Shown here in pieces: positions 55,120 to 64,000 of a DNA stretch of 64,000 nucleotides; position 1 is the stretch's first letter; the number at the start of each line of letters is the position of its first letter. The stretch comes from Mesostigma viride. Its lineage: Eukaryota; Streptophyta; Mesostigmatophyceae; Mesostigmatales; Mesostigmataceae. Below the pieces are notes generated by a model. That model had not been told where the DNA came from and made no database searches. It saw only the letters and a program-made list of their open reading frames with translations. Where the stretch lies: assembly GCA_009746045.1 (NCBI GenBank), contig RPFO01000516.1, positions 1 to 64,000 of the forward strand, written 5' to 3'. The position numbers and the translations under genes are program-made.

Positions 55120-56830
55120 GAGGACAGTGTAAGCACCTTTTAGGGATTAATATAGTGGTGAATATGGGCAGGCCCCCTGACCCATGTGAGTTATACATGT
55201 ATTCAAGGAGACAACGATTCCAGTCCATGGCAGGATATATAAAGGATACCAACCCCAAGTCGGTGGGGGTATGCATGTGACCCAATTCAGTACAAGTGTA
55301 ATAACAGTGATTCGGGCCGTGGTGTCAGCAACCCTGTCACTCAAGGTTACATTATAGATACTCATTCCATCTCCGCCTTCACATCATTGAGGATGTAATA
55401 TACGCGACAACTATTAATGTTCGCATGGCGGTCACGCGACGCCTGATCAACGCGTAGCGTCTGCGTGTCGTAATTTAATTTTTTAATATTAATGCACAGT
55501 CACCATTTTACCGCGTGCTGGCCTGCACTTAGCCCTTGGATGACCAGTGTGTAACTCTACCCCTAATTATGGCTGGTTGCACCTTGCATGATAATGTCCA
55601 GAAACCAGCCTGATAACAATCTAGTGTCCATACTGGGACCAAAGCACACGCATATAGGGAGTTACTTCGGGGTCATGTCATTAGTCATGTTGCAATGTCC
55701 TATATGTCCTATGGGTGCTAAATACAGCACTAATCTCAGGGGGTGCACGGGTGCGATAAAAAAGACACTTACAATGCAATGTTAAGTGATAATGCAATAT
55801 TGGACGTCTTCACAAACCAAGGCCCAAATGCACACGTAGCAAGGGGGTGCAAGGGGCGGTGTTACCCATGCATCCAGAACATGAGAAATGACCTCCATTT
55901 GCATGCCTAGGATGAAAATATACAAACACTGCATCGAACTTCTTTTCTACGTCAGCAAGGCACTGGGGCTTCCATAGATGTTGCACGGACTGCACAACTG
56001 CACAGGCGTCCTTTACTAGCAAAGCCAAAAGGCTGACAAAAAACTGGCCATGATACCATCTTTCCTGAAGAATTTAGGCAATAGAAACCATCGTGCTACC
56101 ATCTACAACTCCTTTAGATGTTAAATCAATCGTCATTCTAGAAAATTAGGTACAGACGCAGCTAATCATGAACAAAACTGATGAAAATCTTACGACGACG
56201 GTTGTACAAAACCACAACCACAAACTAGTACACAGGAGTAGTAAGTTAGCGAACTTAACACCACAAACCTTCAACAACGTGTCCGAGATTACTTACCGAA
56301 TGATATAACGACTTTACCTTGTTGACGGTATCCGCAGGTACACTAAACTGCGCCATGCCGAAACCGCAAAAAGAAGGCTAGCGGAAAGCTAGCAATCTCA
56401 TGACAGAAAGGCAATCTCATCACGGCGTCGAGACTTTCCTGGCCCTGAACGATGATGAAATACGCGAAATACATCATACGAAAACTACTGGTTGCGAAAA
56501 TTTCAATGATACAGAAGCTAATAACAAGTGCTGCCTTTCATCGTCACCCCCGTGATGATTAACGCGTGTAGACGCAGTAAAAAGTAAAAACCAGCCCGAG
56601 ATAATGTGCGCATCATTAGATGTTGCGCGACTGCGGCTATAGCATTTTTCTGACGCCGCTCATTTCAGTTCGGTTGATTCTTCGCGCCGGTCAGCCAAGG
56701 AGTGACATACTTCACGTCGGGGTGTATCTTTAGTTGCGATACCACGCGTTTGCCGTTTCGCAACTTTTCGTCCAAATCGGTCCTCGCAAGAATCGCAACA
56801 AAAGTGTTTTTTGGTCCTCCTGGAAAGTTG
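55120..56830. other. Rest of the 3.4-kb element, no gene recognised
   Basis: A/T-rich sequence with small frames and no motif. The last 100 bp carry subterminal TCGCAAC repeats. Confidence 0.5.
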
Positions 56831-58980
56831 CGTAGTTGCGATTCTTGTTGCGATACTGCGTGTGACCCCTGTACCGGATCCGAGGGCGCATACCCGTCGG
56901 GAAGAACAGGTCCACCAGGGGCTCCACGTTGGACGGCCACAACCGGATGTGCCGCACCTCGCGGGAGCGCCACCGACGAACACACTGTCGCGACCCGAAT
57001 GTCTCTAGGTAGTCGCTGTCCCGAGGAGGAGGGTGACCACGGGAGTCTAGACCCTGGCCCGGGATAGGCGCCGGGCGGCGGGCATCCCACTCAAGGATGG
57101 GCTGGAGGACCGTAGTGTACGCCGCACCCGGCACCGCAGGAAACTCTACTGTAAGGGCATCCGAAGCCATAATGCCCAGAGGGGGAGGGTAAGCCCACTG
57201 GAACCCACCGTAGGTGTCTAAGTCGTTGTGGCGCCTCGCCCAGCGATACAGACGCGCCGAACCAGGATCTCACCCTCGAACACCGGATCAGCTAAAATAA
57301 CCATGTCGAACGGAGGCCGATCAGTCTCAATGGGTAGGCCACGATCCCGGGGCGCCCGACACACCTGGGAGAACCCGTAGGACATGGGAGAGATGGCAAG
57401 CTCAGCAGAGGCGCGCGGCAGGTCACACTGTCGGCAGGCGAGTGCGGACATACCATACCCCGGAATGGGCGTGTCACGCGACTCCGGCGTCGCGTGCACC
57501 ACGGAAGGAGCCCTGTCCCGATCACCCTGGGACAACTCCGGAGGGAATCGGCAGCGCGGGTGGCGCGAGGATCCTGACCGGTGGACCGAACAACCGCGGC
57601 CAAAGACCGCGAGGCCGAAGGAGGAGGGACCGGAGCAGGGGCCGACGCAGGGGCAGGAGCCGACACCGACGCAGGGGGCACTGGTAAAACAGGAGGTCGC
57701 GCCGGACCCGAAGCCAGAGAGGGCCGTGACGGACCCGCCATCGACGCAGGCGCGCCGGTCTCCGTTGCCGGTGCACCCTCAGGCCACATATTGAAGATAG
57801 GGCCCGTAGGGACAGGCAGACCGGCATAAGATTGGTTACCATCCAAGCTCCAGTCGGGCACCGGGATCCTCTGCGGGGGACCACCCTCCCAAAGCCTGGG
57901 ATGATCGCCCGTGTCGCTGAAGAAACCACGAACTGGCTGTGAGGGCGCAGCGGACGGCCCAGAGGGGGCGACGACGGGCACAGCCGAAGGGGCTGAAGCT
58001 CGCGCCGAGGCGCGGGAACGTCGGCCGCAGGCACAGAGGCAACCGGAGGTGTCGGAACCGCAGCAACCGAAGGGGTAGGGGGCGCCGGCGAAACCACAGG
58101 TGCCGAAGAAACCGAAGGGGTAGGGGGCGCGGACACCACAGACACCCCACCTGGCGTGGCCGGAGTCTGCGCTTGGGCCGCCAGGAAGGCCCCGAACGCC
58201 GTGGTCAGGGACTGGATCTGAGCCTGCATAGCCGAGACCGTCGCCGAAAGAGGATCAGGCAAACCCGAAGGGGTAGGCTCTACTGCAACACCCGGGTCGA
58301 CCGAGGGGACGACGGGACCGGAGAGGGAGGAACAGACGCCGAGGAGGCGGACGCAGCGCTCGAGGCAGAATAATCTGGAGTATAATGTACCTCGGCTGGG
58401 GCGCCCGAAGGGGCAGGACCACTAACCGCTAGTCCCGCCGACTGATCAGCTATCTCCATGAATTCTACGGCCCGTAAAAGGTCGCAGGGGTTCTCATCTA
58501 CCTCAGCATCACCCTCAGCCGGAAGCCAAGGGAACACCTCCCGTAGGCAGGTACGGCCCACAGGGTGGAGAGGTAGGAGAACACACGGCAACACCGGAGA
58601 ACCGCATCTATCTGTCCCAAGGCGGGACAGCTGGAACCACACCCCAACAAACAGTGTCCGGCATCGTCGAACCCGTGCAGGACAAGCTGGTGCGGCTCAT
58701 CAGGGGAAGGACCATACCACGTGACCCCGAAGAGGGCCGCCCTGACTAAGCTCGCATGTTGGGCCTGAAGGGCCGGCTGCACAACGCCACCCGGTAACAT
58801 GATCGCGACACCCAGCGGCCCGGAAGGGCCTCGAAATACAGCTCAGGGTCCGGTAGGGGCAGGGACGGCAGCGGGCTCTCAGCCGGAGGGGTAGGCTCTG
58901 TCATGACGGCTGCGGAGGGGAGGGGACAACCAACCACCCGTCGACAGCAGACATAACATAAGAGAGGAGAAGGCCTACGA

Positions 58981-60117
58981 CTAGAGCTTGTGCAGGGTTT
59001 TATATTCCTGCAGCAGGCGACTACACCCATCTAGCTCACTCTCCGTATACCAAACCTTATCTACTTCACTACGAGCATACATCCACTTCACTTTATACTG
59101 ACGCTGGGTACCGCGGCCCTTTTTGATATCTCGATGGGCCACGATGCTTTCTACTTCGTCTTCTACTTCCCCAGTGTCAGGATTATGCTCTAAAGGGGCA
59201 GGCGCTAACTCCCTGCCAGCGAACGTACTAGGGTGGTACAGTTTAAGCTGGCTCCTATGGAAGGTGTTTGAATGCGTTTGCCAAGAGGTAGGGATATCGA
59301 CTTTATACAAGAAATTTCCTACCCTAGACAACACATGGAAGGGTCCTAAGAAGGCAGGCCTAAGTTTGACCTTCAGTTCTGCTTCAAACTTATGAGCAAA
59401 ACGGCCAACACGGGGGCCTTCTACTAATACTAGATCTCCTATTTCTATCTCAGGTGCTCGTCTATCTAAGGAGGCACGCAACCTAGCAAGGTACTTAGCC
59501 TGAGCTTTTTGGTACCCTGAGATCGCGTGGTCATGAGCAGTTTTCATTCTATCTAGTAAGGACTGTACACCTTCTACAGTATCTCGGGACACATCATCCT
59601 TGTCCCGTAGAGGACTAGCTAAGAGAGAGGTAGGGGTAAGGGGCTGTCTACCAGTATCTAAGAAGAAGGGCGTATATCCATGCGCAGCTTGGGGACAATT
59701 GTTGAGGGAGAACTCTACCAAACATAAATAATCCTCCCAATCACTACCCGAGCCATTAACATAGTGCCTAAGCGCTTCTTCTACTACTCTATTAAGACGC
59801 TCTACTAAATGAGAGGAGGAGGAGTGGTAGGCAGTACCGTAGGTAACCTTGGTACCGATGGCAGCGAAAAACTGCTGCCAAAAATCTGAGGTAAATAATT
59901 TATCCTTATCACTAATAAACTGCCTACTCAATCCATGATATCTATATACATTATTGAGGTATAGGCGTGCGCAATCACGTGCGGTGAGTTCTAAAGGACA
60001 CGGCACAAGATGGCACATACGAGTAAAACGATCTATGAACACAAGGATTTGGGCATTGCCCCTATCATTCTTTCTAAAAGGTCCTACAAAATCCATCATG
60101 ATAGAATCCCAAGGCAT
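58981..60117 (-). CDS. Integrase catalytic core and chromodomain (pol C-terminus)
   Basis: The 378-codon frame begins MPWDSIMMDFVGPF, where the Asp is the first catalytic residue. FISDKDKLFTSDFW gives the second, and SSHLVERLNRVVEEALR the Glu. After the C-terminal DNA-binding part (KLRPAFLGPFHVLSRVGN) comes a chromodomain: VESIVAHRDIKKGRG, YKVKWMY, VWYTESELDGC. Chromodomain integrases steer insertion to marked chromatin, the defining trait of chromoviruses. It overlaps the previous frame by about 20 bases, so one indel separates it from the rest of pol. Confidence 0.92.
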   Translation of the reverse strand: MPWDSIMMDFVGPFRKNDRGNAQILVFIDRFTRMCHLVPCPLELTARDCARLYLNNVYRYHGLSRQFISDKDKLFTSDFWQQFFAAIGTKVTYGTAYHSSSSHLVERLNRVVEEALRHYVNGSGSDWEDYLCLVEFSLNNCPQAAHGYTPFFLDTGRQPLTPTSLLASPLRDKDDVSRDTVEGVQSLLDRMKTAHDHAISGYQKAQAKYLARLRASLDRRAPEIEIGDLVLVEGPRVGRFAHKFEAELKVKLRPAFLGPFHVLSRVGNFLYKVDIPTSWQTHSNTFHRSQLKLYHPSTFAGRELAPAPLEHNPDTGEVEDEVESIVAHRDIKKGRGTQRQYKVKWMYARSEVDKVWYTESELDGCSRLLQEYKTLHKL

Positions 60118-61720
60118 GATGGGTCAGGCAAGGTCCTAGGTTCTGCTATCTGTCCTACATTATTGGGTTTCATTTCCTGGCAAGATTGACAAGTTCTAAC
60201 ATACTCATCTACATCCTTATAAAGGGAAGGCCAGTAATAAGAGCGGGCTACTAGGTCCCGTACCCGTTTACCACCCTGATGAGCAGCTAAGTCATGCAAC
60301 TCAAAGAGCAAGGAGGAGCGACAGATAGGAGGGACATACAGGCGCCATTGAGGGGGAGAATCTGCTATCTGCACATATAAAAACCCACCTACAAATTTAC
60401 AAGGGTGCTTGCCTAATTGTTGGGGATGTGCAGCAATGGCAGCTAATGCTTCCGGCTCAGTGGCCGTAAATCTACTAATAAGGCGTTCAAGATCAGAGGT
60501 AGGCATCGCTACAGAAGTATCCAGAACAGGTTTAAAGAGATCTCCTACCGCCTTGCCAAAGAGAAGGGGAGGTCCTAGAGGGACTACGTTTTCATAAGAC
60601 TTTCCTGACCTAGTCGCTATATGGCTAAGCGGTATAGAAATTTTATTTTTCCCCTCCCCCCCCACCGAGGCCACAGGAAGGGCCTCACACGGGAGAGAGA
60701 GTCCTACGTGAGAAAGGAGATCAGGCATGCGAACAGCTGTATGAAAGAGGTAGGCATAGGATTCATCATCAGGTAGTTCACCATAAGGGGTTACACCCAT
60801 AGTAGTAGGAACTAGAGTAGTATTGAGAACATCAAGGTCCTCGAAGAAGGAATAGTCTGCACGACGAGAGAGTGCATCTGGTACTATGTTATCTACACCC
60901 TTGACATACTGAAGTTTAAAAGGGGAAAACTGTGCTAAAAATTCCATCCAGCGCGCTTGCCGAGGGGTAAGGTTGGGTTGGGAGAGAAGATGGGTAAGGG
61001 GACGATGATCCGTTTGGATAACTAACCTATAAGGATCTAGCTCACAGGGTTCATTCAGGCAGACATCAAATTGAGCACCTTTAAGGAAGTGCTGCCACGC
61101 GTGGCAACAATACACCACAGCTAAGAGTTCCTGCTGGTGGACGGGATAGTTACGCTCCGCAGGGAGCATTGTCCTAGAGATATACTCAATTGGCTGTAAG
61201 CCCTGACCCTGATCCTGGAGAAGGACACCACCTATAGCTACTTTACTAGCATCTGTAGCCACAACAAAGGGTTTAGTAGTATCCGGTAGGATGAGTACAG
61301 GAGGGGAAAGGAGTAGGGATTTTAGGCACTGAAAAGCCGACTGACATTCACTACTCCAAACAAAGGGGATATCCTTCTTTAATAAATGATTAATAGGGGC
61401 TGCTATAGTTGCGAAACGCGGGATAAAACGCCTATAGTAAGAAGCAATTCCTAGGAAACTACGTACACCTTTAACGTCGGTAGGAGTAGGCCATTCCTGA
61501 ATTGACTTAGTTTTATCCGGGTCGGTAGCGACCCCGGCATCTGACAGAACGTGCCCTAAAAATGGGACACTCCTACCCGAACGCACTTTAGCACGGCGCG
61601 CCCACAAAGAATTTTCAGCCATTATTTCTAATACTTTCTTTAAATCACGTAGGTGCGTTTCAAAATCAGGAGAGTAAATAAGAATATCATCTAAGTAAGC
61701 TTGAGCACAAGAACGGTCAT
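60096..61720 (-). pseudogene. pol: RT C-terminal part, RNase H and integrase zinc finger
   Basis: The frame includes AYLDDILIYSPDF (catalytic YxDD, near 61690-61705), FLGHVLSDAGV, SYYRRFIPRFA, then RNase H with VVATDASKVAIGGVL, HQQELLAVVYCCHAW and IQTDHRPL. Integrase begins with H-x3-4-H...C-x2-C (LHDLAAHQGG, TCQSCQEM). It runs out of frame at 60096, just past the junction to the integrase core. Confidence 0.9.
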
Positions 61721-62998
61721 GCTCAGATAAAGAAACAGAGGAGAAGGAGGATCCTTTAGATCAGAGGACACCTGAGGAAGATGAGAATTTCCCATAACAG
61801 GTCTAAGCACTTCATTCATTAACATTTGAAAAGAGGCAGGCGAGTTACAGAGTCCCATAGCCGCTACTCTAAACTGGTAATGACCAAAAGGGGTAGCAAA
61901 GGCGGTTTTATGGCAATCCTCAGGAGCTATCCGCAACTGCCAAAAACCATCCGCACAATCCAGTACTGTGAAACAAGTGGAACCTTTAACCTTATTAAAT
62001 ATATCATCAATACGAGGTAGAGGGTATTTAGATTTCACAGTAATATCATTCAACTTCCTATAATCAGTAACTAGGCGAAACTTGCCATTTGGCTTAGGAA
62101 CTAACAGGACACCAGCTGAGTAGGGGGAGTTACTAGGCTCTATCAATCCTGCTTCTAATAATGACACTAAAATCTGTTTTAGTTCCTTTAACTCGGTAGG
62201 GCCCATTCTATACATCGGAGAGTGCGTAGGAACTGCACCGTCCTTGATAACTACACGGTGTAAAACAGAACGAGGAGGAGGATAAGAAGGAGTCTTTTCT
62301 TCAAATACTTTTGAGGAATCTATCACAGCCATGTATCTTACTATTTCATTTTCAGTAAATCCTACTCCTATTGTATCCACTGTATTTACATCTATATCCA
62401 CACTATTATTAGTGATAGGTATCTCTTGTACTTCTAACTGAAGGAACATACATAATAGGTATCCATTTTGCTTTAATTCAGAACGTAATTCGTCATTTGA
62501 CATTAATACTTCAGGTATAGGTCTTACAGGAGGATCAACAGGTGTAGGAGGAGTAATATCTACCAAGGATAAATTTTCCAATCTATAATGACGTTCAGGT
62601 ACCCAGTAAGAGCTATCTGGAAACCAAATGACCATGGTATCATAATTAATAGTAATCTTATTATCCTGGTGCCAATCTAATCCTAGTAATACATCAGCGG
62701 TAGTGATAGGGCCTATAGTGGCCGTCAGGTTGACAGTACGTCCTTGTATAACCATGGGAAGGGACACCGTACCCGGGGAATGACTGGTGCGACCATCAGC
62801 ATAATGAACAGTAACGGGTTTGGTGTGAGGGGTAGGGACTAGTCCTAAACGCCTAACTAGGGCCTCGCTCACAAAGGAGCTAGCCGCACCGCTATCTACC
62901 AACACAGAGACATTCAAGAGTTCATCAGCATGCAAGAAGGGGTCTACAACAGTGTGAGGGACGGTTAAACCACCATTCAAGAACATAAGAGGACGCAC
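61691..62998 (-). pseudogene. pol: aspartic protease and RT N-terminal part
   Basis: VDSGAASSFVSEALV is the retropepsin active site. RT blocks follow: LLEAGLIEPSNSPYSAGVLL, VTDYRKLNDIT, FTVLDCADGFWQL (first catalytic Asp), MGLCNSPASFQMLMNEVL. One indel near 61735 shifts it off the YLDD frame. Confidence 0.9.
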
Positions 62999-63111
62999 AC
63001 GTAGTGGTAGGGAAGATTCAGCTCCTACAGAGGTTATAAAAACAGGCAGGCAAAAATTTTTATCTGGGGTACTATCTAAGGACCTGTCCAGGTTACCCCC
63101 GGCTGACAGGC

Positions 63112-63884
63112 CTACTGTTCCCCCTCCCCCCCCAAATCCATAGGAACTAACCCCGAAGAAGACCCTGGCGAAAAAGCCACTGCTGGAGGGTCACGAGGGA
63201 GCGAAGAGGGTGCGGGAGCCTGATTATCATAGGGGAACCCTGGGGATCCTGTCTGCACAGCATTCAGCCTACTAGGGGTAGCTGAAGGAATGCGTCCTGA
63301 AGTAGGACGAATAGGAGCACGCTGAGGGGTACGAGGAGGGCGAGCGTCGGGATGAGGGGGAGCACCCGAAAGGAACTTGGGGCACTCACGTTTAAGATGA
63401 CCTACTTCCTTACAATGATAGCATGTGATATGAGAGACATCAAGGGCTGAAAGGTCAGTAACACAGATATCTAATTCTTCTACATAGGAGTTCTCCTCCT
63501 CAGGGGTAAGGATAATATTATTAATACGGGAACGGGTAGGAAGAGAAGGGGTGGTGAAGAAATCTGCTACACGCAAGAGATGCTGGCGCACATGCTTGAG
63601 GGGCAGATCAGTAAAACGGTAGGCAGAGAACTGGCGCTTGACTTCACGTAATAAGGGTCTACTGAGGCCTTGAGGAAGCGAGCACGTACTTCTGCACCCG
63701 ACAAATCCCTAATTCGTACCATCTGAGCATCAAACTCTTTCATATACTCCTTAAATGATTTAGTACCCTGCTGCAAGGTACCAAAGGCTAATCTATCCTG
63801 CCAATCTGAATCAGGAGGGACTAAATGGTTCTCTAAACGCTTAAACAATTCTGCTACAGAGTTAGGGTAGGCATGAGAGGCCAA
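63112..63884 (-). pseudogene. gag: capsid C-terminal part and CCHC zinc knuckle
   Basis: FGTLQQGTKSFKEYMKEFDAQ resembles the capsid helix of Ty3-type gag. After a frame switch near 63590, CYHCKEVGHLKREC is a canonical CCHC knuckle that binds genomic RNA. The N-terminus lies beyond the window. The end is Pro/Gly-rich, closing before the protease. Confidence 0.88.
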
Positions 63885-64000
63885 AGACTCACACTGAATG
63901 AGGTTAGCAAGCTCAGGAGTAATACAGGTTGTGAGATAGTGAGGAACTAATACAGCATCAGAAAGACGCCACCTATTATGATTCTGCCACGACTCTGTGT

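Larger units (their letters stand above)
53448..56871. mobile_element. 3.4-kb inverted-repeat element, TA (or GTAC) target duplication
   Basis: The ends are perfect 38-bp inverted repeats (53448-53485, 56834-56871) starting CAGGGGTCACACGCAG. TA flanks them (53446-53447, 56872-56873), inside a GTAC on both sides, so the duplication is 2 or 4 bp. ATCGCAAC motifs repeat near both ends. The interior holds a minisatellite but no transposase. TA with CAGGG ends would fit a Tc1/mariner-pogo-like non-autonomous element. Confidence 0.87.
53175..58904 (-). pseudogene. Additional reading frame downstream of pol (unknown function), broken
   Basis: Only about 75 bp after the pol stop, a new frame begins MTEPTPPAESPLPSLPLPD (58904). 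Through several frame switches it continues with LFGVTWYGPSPDEPHQLVLH, a long Pro/Ala/Ser-rich linker with SATVSAMQAQIQSLTTAFGA, then VEPLVDLFFPTGMRPRIRY. There the 3.4-kb element is inserted; excision restores the frame into LLLRALCLIAVEPFIRLFA and VLTQHRYYWAFLGLFPDGVW, ending at 53175. The total is roughly 700 codons. No signal peptide, fusion peptide or clear transmembrane arrangement marks it as an envelope. It might be a second gag-like or accessory protein. Confidence 0.55.
52226..64000 (-). mobile_element. Ty3/gypsy chromovirus, incomplete at the window edge
   Basis: Reading from 64000 leftward: gag, protease, RT, RNase H, integrase with chromodomain, a long downstream reading frame, polypurine tract and 3' LTR. 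The 5' LTR and primer-binding site are outside. It inserted into the second transposase-like gene. Length exceeds 11.7 kb, or about 8.3 kb without the element at 53448-56871. Confidence 0.88.

Noticed and set aside
57384-58373. Plus-strand Arg/Gly-rich frames opposite the chromovirus downstream region
   Set aside because: Shadows of the Pro/Ala-rich minus-strand linker.

Overview
This is a transposon-rich eukaryotic nuclear window. A plastid-type SufE gene with a Ser/Arg-rich leader, plant-like L1 LINEs with a zinc-knuckle C-terminus, a Ty3/gypsy chromovirus, hAT and TTAA-type DNA transposons, intron-like signals and long minisatellites point to a green-lineage organism, probably a large-genome green or charophyte alga. 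The species cannot be fixed from the sequence. There is no bacterial gene organisation. Only two loci look like host genes: SufE (37289-37966, +) and an unrecognised IQ-motif protein (26984-28517, -).

Left part (1-13.5 kb): a 430-bp CCCT microsatellite, a decayed L1-type ORF1, tandem repeats of 75, 152 and 50 bp, a 5'-truncated LINE with a 13-bp target duplication (5761-7736) inserted beside a 470-bp array of GGTAAC dyads, an RT relic, the first copy of an ORF1-only retroelement (family A) cut by a 493-bp inverted-repeat element, a hAT relic, and a 1.34-kb TTAA-flanked element.

Nested block (13.5-24.7 kb): a family A element holds a family B element (12-bp duplication). B holds an 8.9-kb inverted-repeat element that is flanked by a 244-bp direct repeat I read as identical. 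That element holds a 7.0-kb TTAA-flanked transposon, which encodes a zinc-ribbon protein and a large DDE-type transposase-like protein of a family I do not recognise. The 3' part of A holds a short repeat, which in turn holds a tRNA-Pro-like SINE.

Middle (24.7-38.6 kb): a 45-bp minisatellite, the IQ gene, and a roughly 5-kb LINE on the minus strand (endonuclease, RT, C-terminal domain) split by a 1.77-kb element with a 4-bp duplication. SufE follows, behind a fold-back repeat and a small MITE.

Right part (38.6-64 kb): a deleted copy of the TTAA transposon filled with nested family A and B retroelements and a second, inverted 1.77-kb element; two further family A copies; a second, diverged transposase-like gene cut by the 3' LTR of a chromovirus that runs to the window edge (gag, protease, RT, RNase H, integrase, chromodomain, plus an unexplained downstream reading frame disrupted by a 3.4-kb inverted-repeat element).

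Many coding breaks fall in homopolymer runs, so some frameshifts may be sequencing errors. All repeat identities, periods and target duplications were read by eye.
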